Shown here piece after piece: positions 1-7,971 of a stretch of DNA of 64,000 bases. How positions within the stretch are numbered: the first letter of the stretch is position 1; each line of letters begins with the position of its first letter. The notes under the pieces were generated by a model. That model searched no databases. It was given only the letters and a program-made list of their open reading frames with translations, and had not been told where the DNA came from. Both the position numbers and the translations under genes were made by a program. Source of the stretch: Nitrosospira sp. Is2 (lineage in GTDB: Bacteria > Pseudomonadota > Gammaproteobacteria > Burkholderiales > Nitrosomonadaceae); assembly GCF_033095785.1 (NCBI RefSeq), contig NZ_CP137134.1, forward strand, positions 1,054,001-1,118,000. The letters are read 5' to 3'.

Positions 1-111
1 GCTTGAACTGCCATCATCGCGTGAAGGAAGGGTTTAATGATCATCGTGGCGGTGAGCGGAGTGCGGCCCTGTGCTCATGTTGGTATGCTGAGCCGCGGCC
101 TCGCATGCATG

Positions 112-354
112 ATTACCGAGGCTGTTTCTTTCCATTTTCAGCCGACCATTCAGACCAACCCCTGCCGGGAACTATTCCCCTGCCGTCTCTGAGCATGTGC
201 CGGAAGCACCTTCCAGTCAGAGACTTCTCAATTCGGGCGCTGTCCATAGTTTCTTCTTCACGAATAAGGCCATTACCATCGATGAGCTTGCGGACACTTG
301 CGCCATGCTATTCGCGTTCTTGCATTCGGCAGCGGATAATAGATTCGTGGCCAT
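112..354 (-). pseudogene. Integrase N-terminus fused to decayed SRAP/YedK fragment
   Basis: Read on the minus strand, an ATG at 354 opens a peptide starting MATNLLSAAECKNA, which resembles the DUF4102 N-terminus of P4-type tyrosine integrases. After a frame change near 295-300 it continues as RKLIDGNGL, the usual next motif of that domain. From about 250 down to 115 the frame reads RIEKSLTGRCFRHMLRDG and then SEWSAENGKKQP. This closely matches the intact SRAP protein at 7955-8665 (VEKALTGRYFRHMFREG; YEWTLENGKKQP). A stop follows at once where the intact protein continues. The region is therefore a composite of two truncated genes. I infer a second, older element abutting the island on its left. 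The homology is visible by eye; the order of events is a guess. Confidence 0.7.
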
Positions 355-435
355 CGTGGTAACTTTCCACCGTGATAAATTTTCTACCACGTAAATTACC
401 ACGGTTGGGGCCGGACTCAACAGGACGTTACCACG
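355..435. repeat. TTACCACG repeats upstream of the integrase remnant
   Basis: TTACCACG occurs at 396-403 and 428-435, a shorter TACCACG at 385-391, and the inverted form CGTGGTAA at 355-362. They lie between the remnant integrase start (354) and the attachment core at 513, where arm-type integrase sites would be expected. Function is inferred from position only. Confidence 0.45.
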
Positions 436-512
436 CTAGCCTGAATGATAAACAAGGATAGAAGCTAGGTATTTATTGGCTTTTAGTTACAGGAAGAGTT
501 AGGACGTTGAGT

Positions 513-526
513 TGGCGGAGAGGGTG
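513..526. repeat. Left attachment core (copy of tRNA-Ser 3' end)
   Basis: TGGCGGAGAGGGTG at this position is identical to 14523-14536, which is the 3' end of tRNA-Ser including the encoded CCA, read on the plus strand. The identity stops after 14 bases. The two copies are in the same orientation and bracket the integrase-bearing region, as expected of attL and attR. Confidence 0.85.
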
Positions 527-646
527 TCCCCCAACCCTACATTCGTCAATTTCCACATTTGTTCTATAACCCGTTGTCTCATTTAATTATACCGCCCATT
601 TCCGTCCACCCGCGTTCACTCAAGTTTGCTATAATCCATGTTTTTG

Positions 647-667
647 GGTAAGAACAAGGGTAAGAAC
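647..667 (+). repeat. Left pair of GGTAAGAAC repeats (putative integrase arm sites)
   Basis: GGTAAGAAC occurs at 647-655 and 659-667, start to start 12 bp. The same pair with the same spacing and orientation is at 14447-14467 near the other end. The left pair lies in the integrase leader, so integrase binding here could also repress its own gene. Confidence 0.6.
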
Positions 668-680
668 GAGGGGGACGGGT

Positions 681-1865
681 GTGGCGAAAACGACAAGCCT
701 AATGATTGCCCGCCAGGTGGATACTCTGCCGGCAGGGTTCCACGCTGACGGTGGCAACTTGTACCTGCGGGTGAAGGAAACTGGTGCCCGTAGCTGGGTG
801 TTCCGCTATAAGAAAAATGGCAAGGTTACCGAACTCGGTATTGGGTCAAGAAAGGACCGTACTCTCGCTCAGGCTAGGGACTTGGCGGGGAAAATGCGCA
901 CTGCACTCGCCGATGGCAAAGACCCGGTATCTGTACTCAAACAGAGATTCGAACTCACAGCAAAGACGTTCAGGGACTGCGCCCTTGAGTTGATCCAAAT
1001 TAAGCGAGCTGGCTGGCGCAACGCCAAGCATGCCCAGCAGTGGGAAAATACGTTAGCGCATTATGCCTACCCCAGCATCGGATCGAAATTACCGGCCGAT
1101 ATAACCCTTCTTGATGTTAAGGCGATATTGTTACCACTCTGGGCAACCAAAACCGAAACAGCAACACGCTTGCGCCAACGTATTGAAGCTGTACTGGACT
1201 ACGCGGCCGTCCATGATGGAATTGACCGGCGTAATCCCGCACGTTGGAAAGGCAACCTGGACAAGGTATTGCCGGCAGCAAGAAAAGTGACCAAGCGAGT
1301 ACACCACGCTGCGGCCCCCTACCCCGATGTCCCTCGAATAATGGATGTCTTACGCGAAAAAGATTTTTTGTCCGCCTATTGCCTAAGATTTACCGTGTTA
1401 ACTGCCACTAGATCGGGTGAAACACGGGGCGCTCTTTGGCGTGAGATGGACCTGAATGCCGGAATCTGGACGATACCAGGTTCGAGAATGAAGGCTGAGT
1501 GCGAGCATCGTGTACCGTTGTGCGATGAAGCGTTGGCCATATTGAGACTGATGCAGACGTGGAGGTTGGATGATGCTGAGAGGGTTTTTCCTGGATCTCG
1601 CGGCGGCCTGTTATCAGACGTTGCTCTAAATAAAACCCTTCATAGCGTTGCACCCGACGTGACCGTACATGGTTTTCGCTCAGCATTTCGGGACTGGGGC
1701 GCAGAGGCAACCTCATACCCCAGCGCGGTACTAGAATTGGCGTTGGCACATGTGAACCAAAACTATGTGGAAGCTGCTTATCAGCGAAGCGATTTGTTTG
1801 AGCGTCGAAAGCAGTTGATGGTGGAATGGGGACTTTTTTTAGCCGCTGATAGGGTCCGTTGCTAG
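681..1865 (+). CDS. int: Tyrosine-type site-specific integrase, P4 family
   Basis: Catalyses integration and excision of the island at the tRNA-Ser 3' end. The 394-residue protein has a DUF4102 N-terminal arm-binding domain (about residues 10-90), a central core-binding domain and a C-terminal catalytic domain. The catalytic set is readable: R244 in TATRSGE, K271 and H276 in the RMKxxxxH region, H330-R333 in HGFRS, H357 in ALAH and the nucleophile Y367 in AAYQR. The length is typical of the family and all catalytic residues are present, so it may be active. The GTG start at 681 is preceded by the purine-rich GAGGGGGACG. It sits 155 bp inside the left core repeat and points into the island. 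Confidence 0.95.
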   Translation: MAKTTSLMIARQVDTLPAGFHADGGNLYLRVKETGARSWVFRYKKNGKVTELGIGSRKDRTLAQARDLAGKMRTALADGKDPVSVLKQRFELTAKTFRDCALELIQIKRAGWRNAKHAQQWENTLAHYAYPSIGSKLPADITLLDVKAILLPLWATKTETATRLRQRIEAVLDYAAVHDGIDRRNPARWKGNLDKVLPAARKVTKRVHHAAAPYPDVPRIMDVLREKDFLSAYCLRFTVLTATRSGETRGALWREMDLNAGIWTIPGSRMKAECEHRVPLCDEALAILRLMQTWRLDDAERVFPGSRGGLLSDVALNKTLHSVAPDVTVHGFRSAFRDWGAEATSYPSAVLELALAHVNQNYVEAAYQRSDLFERRKQLMVEWGLFLAADRVRC

Positions 1866-2221
1866 GGAATAACCACTACTAATAGTCCTTTAAACTCCCC
1901 TCGTCCCCACATATCGAAAAAAAGGTTGAAAATCGCTGAATATCCATTTACAGTTCGTACTGGAGTTGCGGCACGCCAGCACGCGACCAACTCATTCGGC
2001 GAACGAATGAGAATAACAAGAATTTAGGACTACAGCTGAATTAGAACAGCCATAATAAATCCTCCTGATCGACGAGGAACGACGGCAGAATAGCGTATCG
2101 AGTGGTATTTAGCCGATACGGTATAGTTTCATTACATGGAATACCGCGTGCTGGCACTAATTCGCATCAGTTACAGCTGATGCGGTTGGTAATGTAATGT
2201 CAATATACCAGGAGGCTATAA
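1866..2221 (+). promoter_or_regulatory. Intergenic control region with nested inverted repeats before the xis-like gene
   Basis: No gene is seen. Two inverted repeats are nested: CATTACAT at 2130-2137 pairs with ATGTAATG at 2192-2199, and inside them CGCATCAG (2163-2170) pairs with CTGATGCG (2177-2184) around a 6-base loop. The inner repeat ends 37 bases before the ATG at 2222. A strong ribosome binding site (CCAGGAGG, 2208-2215) follows. The arrangement suggests an operator or leader structure controlling the downstream operon. Confidence 0.5.
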
Positions 2222-2422
2222 ATGCCAACAATTGTCGGTGCCAGACCGCGTTTCATCGATATCCCTGAAGCTTCTTCAATCACAAGCCTGGGCAGAACCT
2301 CCCTTTACAGCCTAATGGCTAAAGGCGAATTACGGCGGATTAAGCTAGGACGAAAAACTGTCCTTTTGGAATCCGAAGTAGTTGAATGGGTCACACATCG
2401 CGCCGCGCGGCGGGAGGTGTGA
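2222..2422 (+). CDS. AlpA/excisionase-like helix-turn-helix protein
   Basis: Small 66-residue DNA-binding protein of the AlpA/MerR-like HTH_17 type. The pattern IPEASSITSLGRTSLYSLM followed by the wing RRIKLGRKTVLL is characteristic. Proteins of this family in integrative islands act as excisionases or as activators of the integrase. A strong Shine-Dalgarno, CCAGGAGG, lies 6 bases before the ATG. It is the first gene of a run (2222-4673) in which each gene overlaps or nearly abuts the next. The role as xis or activator is inferred from family and position. Confidence 0.8.
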   Translation: MPTIVGARPRFIDIPEASSITSLGRTSLYSLMAKGELRRIKLGRKTVLLESEVVEWVTHRAARREV

Positions 2423-2423
2423 T

Positions 2424-2588
2424 ATGGATCATTATGACGCGCTTGCCGGGGATAATCCTCGGGCAAATTCTGCAATCCATGCCATCAGTCGCTTACAGGA
2501 TAAATCTCAGCAGCGCGCTCGTCCCGTAAGCAATACCTCTGTCGAACAGGCCCTCATATCGATAGGGAAATGGGGGTATCGGCGATGA
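2424..2588 (+). CDS. Small hypothetical protein in the replication operon
   Basis: A 54-residue open frame beginning MDHYDALAGDNPRANSA. I do not recognise it. Support comes from a good ribosome binding site (GGGAGGT, 2412-2418) placed 5 bases before the ATG, a start one base after the stop of the HTH gene, and an ATGA overlap of its stop with the next gene's start at 2585. It is hydrophilic with no membrane segment. A longer in-frame start at 2382 would overlap the HTH gene by 41 bases and is less likely. Confidence 0.55.
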   Translation: MDHYDALAGDNPRANSAIHAISRLQDKSQQRARPVSNTSVEQALISIGKWGYRR

Positions 2589-3004
2589 GCGTTGATACTT
2601 TGCTTCCCCGCCTTCGCAATGTTAAACGCACGGGTCCTGGAAGATGGATAGCATCATGCCCGACCCGTGAGGATAAACGTCCTTCCATGTCCATTCGGGA
2701 GCTTTCCGATGGCCGTGTCCTTATCCACGATTTCGGCGGCAGTGCCGTCCATGAAATACTGGAAGCGGCAGGGTTGACGTTCAATGACCTTTTCCCTGAA
2801 CGAAAAATTACGTCTGGTAAGCGTGAGCGTCGACCATTTCCAGCCGAGGATGTTTTACGATGTATAGCGTTTGAGGCGCTTATCATAGCCCTCTCCGGCA
2901 GAAGAGTACTTGCAGGGGAAACCCGGTCCGAAGAGGACCAAGCACGTTTGATGACTGCTGTAGCGCGAATCGAGGAAGCCATTCAGCTGAGTACTTGGTC
3001 ATGA
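2585..3004 (+). CDS. DNA primase-like zinc-finger domain protein (degenerate zinc ligands)
   Basis: The 139-residue protein resembles the CHC2-like N-terminal domain found in phage and island primases: VKRTGPGRWIASCPT, then RPSMSIRELSDGRVLIHDFGG and ILEAAGLTFNDLFPE. In family members the block carries Cys/His zinc ligands (CPxH and a C-x-x-C-like pair). Here only one cysteine of that set remains (SCPTR, HDFGGS), so zinc binding is doubtful. No toprim or helicase domain is attached; the ATPase is the next gene. The start at 2585 (ATGA overlap with the upstream stop) is preferred to the in-frame ATG at 2570. Confidence 0.7.
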   Translation: MSVDTLLPRLRNVKRTGPGRWIASCPTREDKRPSMSIRELSDGRVLIHDFGGSAVHEILEAAGLTFNDLFPERKITSGKRERRPFPAEDVLRCIAFEALIIALSGRRVLAGETRSEEDQARLMTAVARIEEAIQLSTWS

Positions 3005-4098
3005 ACGAGCAAGCGAGCATCCAGCGTGGCGCCAGCGTGTTGGACGGCCTCATTGCTAAGCGAAGCGCAAAGGAGATGGGCGACCCGCTGCCCTCCCGTT
3101 CAAATGTAGCGGAGGGACCTTCGAGCAGCATTCTGCACCCTCTCCGAGTCATCGGGCTACACGACTTCATTGCGCTCAAAATTACTCCGCGCTCGGCTAT
3201 TCTCGGCCCGTGGCTGATGACACAAAGCCTTAATATGATCTATGGGTGGCGAGGGGTTGGTAAAACCCACGTGAGCCTGGGAGTGGCATATGCAGTGGCG
3301 AGTGGTGGAACATTCCTGAATTGGAGCGCGGAGAAGCCGCGCCGCGTATTGGTCCTGGACGGTGAGATGCCTGCGGGTGCCTTGCAGGCAAGATTGGCCG
3401 CAATCGCTGCCTCCAACGAAAGGCAGCCGGAGGAAGGCTTTCTTTCCCTAGTGACGCCTGATCTGCAAACGGGGATTATGCCTGACCTTTCTACACACGC
3501 CGGGCAGGAAGAGGTGAATGCTGCCATCGAGAAATCGGGAGCCGAGCTTATCATCGTTGATAACTTGAGCTGCCTAGTGCGCGGGAGCGGAAGGGAAAAT
3601 GATGCTGAATCTTGGACGCCAGTCGCAGAGTGGGCATTGTTTCAGCGCCAGCTCGGCCGGTCTGTACTTTTTATTCATCACGCTGGTAAGGGTGGTCAGC
3701 AAAGAGGCACATCAAAACGTGAGGACCTGCTAGATGTCGTTATATCGCTGCGTCGACCCCCTGACTACGACCCGGCAAACGGGGCGTGTTTCGAGGTTCA
3801 TTTTGAGAAGGCTCGACACTTGCTCGGCGATGAGGTTTCACCTATCGAAGCCATGCTTACTACAGACCCTGATGGCCTGGCGTCTTGGGCCTATCGTCTC
3901 GTTGAGGAAACAACCTCCGAACGAATTATTGAGCTCGCTAGGGATGGATTAACTCAAGCCGAAATTGCGGACGAATTGCAAATCAGTCGCTCCACTGTGT
4001 GCAGGGCTTGCCGCAAGGCCGAAGAGGAAGGAAAGCTGGAGAAAACAAATAGCGGGAAGGGGGCTAACCAGTATCAGAATCGGGGTAAAGCGAGATGA
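3001..4098 (+). CDS. RepA-like AAA (AAA_25) ATPase
   Basis: A 365-residue ATPase of the RepA/RecA-like AAA_25 family common beside primases in integrative elements; such proteins probably act as replicative helicases or replication regulators. Walker A is GWRGVGKTH (residues 82-90), a Walker B-like strand LIIVDN is near 183-188, and a sensor-like segment LFIHHAGKGG lies near 223-232. The C-terminus (about 315-345) has a helix-turn-helix, QAEIADELQISRSTVCRA, suggesting DNA binding or autoregulation. The ATG at 3001 overlaps the upstream stop (ATGA), so it is chosen over the in-frame TTG at 2995. Its own stop overlaps the next start at 4095. Confidence 0.85.
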   Translation: MNEQASIQRGASVLDGLIAKRSAKEMGDPLPSRSNVAEGPSSSILHPLRVIGLHDFIALKITPRSAILGPWLMTQSLNMIYGWRGVGKTHVSLGVAYAVASGGTFLNWSAEKPRRVLVLDGEMPAGALQARLAAIAASNERQPEEGFLSLVTPDLQTGIMPDLSTHAGQEEVNAAIEKSGAELIIVDNLSCLVRGSGRENDAESWTPVAEWALFQRQLGRSVLFIHHAGKGGQQRGTSKREDLLDVVISLRRPPDYDPANGACFEVHFEKARHLLGDEVSPIEAMLTTDPDGLASWAYRLVEETTSERIIELARDGLTQAEIADELQISRSTVCRACRKAEEEGKLEKTNSGKGANQYQNRGKAR

Positions 4099-4673
4099 AA
4101 TATAGTAGCCCAGACCCGACATCGCCTGTTGAACTGCCTCGTAGTGTTAGTAAGCATCAAGCTCATCAACTAGCCGGGACAGAAACCCCCCGGGCTGCTG
4201 TCGATCCCTCTTCGCTGCTACAAATAGCACGGAACAAGTTGAGGATTCATAAGCCAACGACTGAAGACTGTACCGATGTGAAAGATACGGATCCAATTGC
4301 TCTTATCCACCCACCGGACGCATGCAACAAGCACTTGTTGGGAAAAAATGTAAACCTAGCAACCATGCGGGTTTCGAGCATGTTGCATGTTGCATTTCCT
4401 AGTGAATCGCCAATGCAACAAGCTCTTGAAACAGAGGCGGGAGGGACTGGGGCTGCTACGGAAGCCCGCCGTCACAAGGCCCTGAAGCAACTGGCCGCTG
4501 CACCTGACAGCCCTAGAGTCATTCTGACAGACACGCATAGTGATCCCAACCACGTCATTCTCACCGTAGCGATACGTCATGTTGCCGTTGCCGAATTGAT
4601 GGTGGAAAAATCACGTTATGACCCGCTCCTCCTACTGGAGATGGTAAAGCAATATGGCAACCAGGTTAACTAA
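4095..4673 (+). CDS. Hypothetical protein, last gene of the replication operon
   Basis: A 192-residue protein I do not recognise. It starts within the stop of the ATPase gene (ATGA), so it is translationally coupled. The N-terminal half is polar and rich in Ser, Pro and Thr, likely disordered. The C-terminal 60 residues have regular helix-forming sequence (VAVAELMVEKSRYDPLLLLEMV). No motif, signal peptide or membrane segment is visible. A role with the primase and ATPase is guessed from the operon only. Confidence 0.65.
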   Translation: MKYSSPDPTSPVELPRSVSKHQAHQLAGTETPRAAVDPSSLLQIARNKLRIHKPTTEDCTDVKDTDPIALIHPPDACNKHLLGKNVNLATMRVSSMLHVAFPSESPMQQALETEAGGTGAATEARRHKALKQLAAAPDSPRVILTDTHSDPNHVILTVAIRHVAVAELMVEKSRYDPLLLLEMVKQYGNQVN

Positions 4674-4844
4674 ACGCAGGCCAGGCACATAGGTAGTACA
4701 GCCGAAGGGATTTATAAAAAAAATGGAATAACGATAGAAAGGGGCGAGCTCCAGCCTTCCTACAGGTGGGCAAAAGCTGACCTAATGCAAGATTCGACAA
4801 ACTTGAATAAGCCCAATTAATGCGAAAAAATCGTGGAATAGCTT

Positions 4845-5369
4845 ATGGGGGGTAACATCTTCTCCGGGCATTACGGGCGTCGATCTACAAAGCCTTACCT
4901 TGACCAACTGCCACGGGTCCCGATTGGTCAGCTCCCAAAATGCAAGGTGGCCGGGAGCTCTAGCGTATTTATTCCCTTTGATGGATCGGTGCATCGAGTA
5001 GCGGTAATGCAAGCCCGCGTTGGCGCAATGCAACAATACCGTTTTATCTGTGCGCGGTGCGGCAAACGTTGTCGAATTCTCTACTTGAGCACGTTGCTGG
5101 CCTGTCGATGCTGCACAGACGCTCGCTACCGCTCGCAAAGCGAATCAGCCGCAACTAGGCGGCAGCGCCGAGCATACAAAGTCCTGAGAACCGCAAAACT
5201 CGATCCAATTGATGCTCAGCAAAAACGGCTTGGGCGACATCGGACTACTCACTGGCGCATGCAACAAGCGGCCGAACGAGCAATCGAGATCATAGTGGAA
5301 CGTAACGACCGGATAATGGAGCTCTTAAGTCGCAATCAATTGCCGACGAACGTAAAGACAAAAGCTTAG
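4845..5369 (+). CDS. Island-associated zinc-ribbon-like protein of unknown function
   Basis: A 174-residue basic protein. It begins MGGNIFSGHYGRRS and has a central zinc-ribbon-like block with a cysteine pair CARCGKRC followed about 16 residues later by ACRCC. Next comes an Arg-rich stretch (TRRQRRAYKVLR) and a C-terminal helix. The layout, including the MGG start with GRR and the THWRM motif near the end, resembles a widespread family of uncharacterised proteins on mobile elements of Proteobacteria. The zinc binding is inferred from cysteine spacing. No good ribosome binding site precedes the ATG, so the start is uncertain. Confidence 0.65.
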   Translation: MGGNIFSGHYGRRSTKPYLDQLPRVPIGQLPKCKVAGSSSVFIPFDGSVHRVAVMQARVGAMQQYRFICARCGKRCRILYLSTLLACRCCTDARYRSQSESAATRRQRRAYKVLRTAKLDPIDAQQKRLGRHRTTHWRMQQAAERAIEIIVERNDRIMELLSRNQLPTNVKTKA

Positions 5370-6089
5370 ATCTTGTTACCGCATTGCTTGATCTATACAC
5401 AGAAGAGGTAGTGGTTGTAAGCCGATTAGAGTAGCTGCCGAACGCTATTCCAATGGAGCGACAACGAGAATGGTGGAGGGAAGAATGAAAATGAGTCGCT
5501 GGATGACCCGCGCGACGAGCAGGTGCAATCCGTTGGCGCCAACGGCCCTCCGCTCATACTTCCGAAACGCTTCGCGCAGTCAGGTGAAACTATAGCAGGC
5601 TCAGGGATAAGTAAGAACCTTTACCGTGGGGGAGCAAAAAAACCTCACTGATGACGTCCTACGAGAACTACGGTGAGGGGAGTGGCGCCGGCACTAGGAC
5701 GGGCACTGCCAGCGATAACGGAGAGAATTAGTCCCTTCCCCACTCCTATAGAAGCATAACCGATGAGCCGCATAGAGACAAGAATCTTCACGTACGCGGC
5801 TGTATCAACACCCTGCAACAATAAAGCCTCGGAGCCGGTATTCAGACCGATCCGCTCGGCCGAACCATCAGCCCTTTCCTTGACGCTAGAAACGTAGGGT
5901 GAAATGCTGGACTTTAGTCCAATAGCATCGGCCTTTACTGTTGCGTACGATTGGACGTCCTTAGCTAGTTCCTCTCGACGCGGAAAGAAATATCCGAAGG
6001 TACACGTTTTAGAGCTGAGTAAATGCTATCAGAGAGAGGGGAAACGCGGACAAATCGGATACCGCTCATATTTTTCTATTTTTACCCCG
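5370..6089. other. Long intergenic stretch without a convincing gene
   Basis: About 720 bases. An open frame of roughly 73 codons (about 5433-5651) lacks an ATG and was not accepted. The frame of the downstream exonuclease stays open upstream to 5904, but that extension shows no exonuclease homology and is treated as leader. The stretch may be a decayed gene or contain the promoter for the genes at 6090-8665. Confidence 0.4.
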
Positions 6090-6959
6090 ATGCTCATGTC
6101 TCAAAGATTTGTCGCGATCGACTTTGAAACAGCCAATGCTGACCTCGCGAGTATTTGTCAGGTAGGCATAGCTACTTTCCAGGATGGAGAACTTATTGAG
6201 ACTTGGGAGTCGCTGATCAATCCATTGGACTATTTCGACTGGTTTAATGTTGAGGTCCACGGAATTGATGAATACGACGTAGTTGATGCGCCTACGTTCC
6301 CCCAAGTAGCCAGCGAGATATTGCGACGAATAGAAAACCGTGTTGTTGTTAGCCATACGTCTTTTGACCGCACGGCTCTGTATCAAGCAATGGTGAGGCA
6401 CAAACTTGCCGAAGTCCCGTGCCAATGGCTGGATACTGCCCGTGTGGTACGACGAGCGTGGGGTCAGTGGTCTCATCGAGGGTATGGGCTGACGAACGTA
6501 TGCAGGGAGCTAGGAATAGTTTTTAATGCACACAACGCCCTTGAGGATGCCCGAGCTGCCGGGGAAGTCCTTCTTCAGGCATTCCGGGCAACAGGGTTGG
6601 GTCTTGAGGAGTGGATAATAAGAGCACGCCAGCCTATTAACCCTGAAGCCAATGAACCAATAGCAAGGGAAGGGAATCCGGAGGGTGTGTTATTTGGACA
6701 CGAGATCGTGTTTACCGGAGCGCTGGTTGTAACACGACGGGAAGCAGCAGTGCTTGCCGCTGAGTCAGGTTGCACCGTTGCAGGGGACGTAAGAAAGACA
6801 ACAACTCTGCTTGTAGTAGGTGACCAGGATATCGACAAACTTGCTGGAAACGACAAGAGCAGCAAACATAGAAAAGCCGAAAAGCTGATATCTAAGGGCC
6901 AGAAAATCCGCATTTTAAAGGAAGGTGACTTCCTTCACATCGCGGGGCTTGAGAGCTGA
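6090..6959 (+). CDS. DEDDh 3'-5' exonuclease with C-terminal BRCT domain
   Basis: Probably a DNA exonuclease related to the proofreading epsilon subunit of DNA polymerase III. The N-terminal domain has motif I FVAIDFETA, motif II with VVSHTSFDRTAL, and motif III HNALEDARAAGEVL, giving the DEDDh residues. After a linker, a BRCT-like domain runs from about LFGHEIVFTGAL to the end. It contains the typical VTRREAA, GCTV and TTLLVVGDQD segments seen in NAD-dependent ligases. This fusion occurs elsewhere in stand-alone exonucleases. The start is at ATG 6090 or, two codons on, 6096; the homology begins right after. No strong ribosome binding site helps the choice. Confidence 0.85.
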   Translation: MLMSQRFVAIDFETANADLASICQVGIATFQDGELIETWESLINPLDYFDWFNVEVHGIDEYDVVDAPTFPQVASEILRRIENRVVVSHTSFDRTALYQAMVRHKLAEVPCQWLDTARVVRRAWGQWSHRGYGLTNVCRELGIVFNAHNALEDARAAGEVLLQAFRATGLGLEEWIIRARQPINPEANEPIAREGNPEGVLFGHEIVFTGALVVTRREAAVLAAESGCTVAGDVRKTTTLLVVGDQDIDKLAGNDKSSKHRKAEKLISKGQKIRILKEGDFLHIAGLES

Positions 6960-6990
6960 GCCCAGTCTCGTTTTATTTCATAGTGCCGTT

Positions 6991-7464
6991 ATGCTAACCA
7001 GCCCGCCTCAAAGACATACGATTCGCCATCTACTGGAGAACCTGGAATATAAAACCGTTCTAGATTCTCCCGACAACGATTATCGTATTGAATACTTCAC
7101 GACATCCCTTAAAGACCGCATGACAGGTGAGTTGAGGTTTACTCGAACCTATCATCTCATCGATCTCGTCCGAGGTGGAATCACCCCAAAGCATTGGGAT
7201 CCTTTTCATTTGGAAAAGCAAGTGGACTTAGTCGTCAATTTACTTACACTCTGCGATTACCGCATTGCGAAAGTAGTGAAAGGTTGGGAATCTTATTGTC
7301 CTTCCTGTGAGAACGTCACGCACGGAAAAATTTGGGAGCCTCTCCCCAAAAAATGCTCGGCTGAGCCCCCTCAAAAGTGCAAGACGGTTATTGAACGCAG
7401 CAGTATTATAGAAGTTCTATTACCAGCCTCAGTCATTGAGGCCATTCAAGTTCTTGGGGGATAG
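6991..7464 (+). CDS. Hypothetical protein
   Basis: A 157-residue protein I do not recognise, beginning MLTSPPQRHTIRHLLENLE. It contains one cysteine cluster (YCPSCENV), which might bind metal with the later single cysteines, and no membrane segment. An earlier in-frame start at 6925 would overlap the exonuclease gene; 6991 lies 31 bases after it and is preferred. It precedes the thermonuclease remnant by 10 bases, so the genes are probably co-transcribed. Confidence 0.55.
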   Translation: MLTSPPQRHTIRHLLENLEYKTVLDSPDNDYRIEYFTTSLKDRMTGELRFTRTYHLIDLVRGGITPKHWDPFHLEKQVDLVVNLLTLCDYRIAKVVKGWESYCPSCENVTHGKIWEPLPKKCSAEPPQKCKTVIERSSIIEVLLPASVIEAIQVLGG

Positions 7465-7474
7465 TTACTCACCA

Positions 7475-7971
7475 ATGCAGGATTTTGACAGAACCGTTAG
7501 ATTTGCAGCGACTGCTGTACTGGTCTTCTATCTCCCGTTTGCACAAGCTGCAACGTTCAGTGGAAAAGTCGTAGGCATAGCAGATGGGGACACCTTGACG
7601 GTTCTGACCGCATCAAAGCGGCAACACAAAATCCGCCTAGCCGAGATTGACGCACCCGAGAAACACCAGGCATTCGGCACTAAGTCGAAGCAGTCCCTAT
7701 CAGACCTATGTTTCGGCAAGGAGGCGAAGTCTCCCCGCGAGTAAAGGACCGGTACCAGCGAATTGTTGCCCGAGTTAAATGTGACGGCGTTGATGCCAAT
7801 GCGGAACAGGTGAATCGCGGGATGGCCTGGGTGTATCGGCGCTATGCAAAGGACCATGATCTATATGTTTTGGAGCATGGGGTGAAAGTAGAAAAGCGAG
7901 GACTATGGGCAGATTCCTCACCTACTCCACCTTGGGAGTGGCGAAAAAACGGCAATGTGCGGCAGATTTGA
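7475..7971 (+). pseudogene. Thermonuclease (SNase family), frameshifted
   Basis: Staphylococcal-type nuclease meant for export. The first frame (7475-7744) encodes a signal peptide ending PFAQAA and then VVGIADGDTLTVL and KIRLAEIDAPEK, with the usual Asp and Arg/Glu active-site residues. It stops after LCFGKEAKSPRE. The second frame (from about 7722 to 7971) continues the family sequence as VSPRVKDRYQRIVARV and NRGMAWVYRRYA. Restoring one base near 7724-7730 would join the two and recover the catalytic second Arg. The simplest reading is a one-base deletion or a sequencing error. The end overlaps the SRAP start at 7955. Confidence 0.85.

Noticed and set aside
3..362. Plus-strand 119-codon open frame at the left edge
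   Set aside because: It lies opposite the integrase/SRAP remnant, which has real family likeness on the minus strand; the plus-strand peptide looks like no protein family.
355..435. TTACCACG repeats as a CRISPR array
   Set aside because: The repeats are only 8 bases, irregularly spaced and partly inverted, and no cas genes are nearby.
5433..5651. Open frame of about 73 codons reading GGGKNENESLDDPRD and onward
   Set aside because: Protein-like composition but no ATG, no convincing start and no family; may be a decayed gene.
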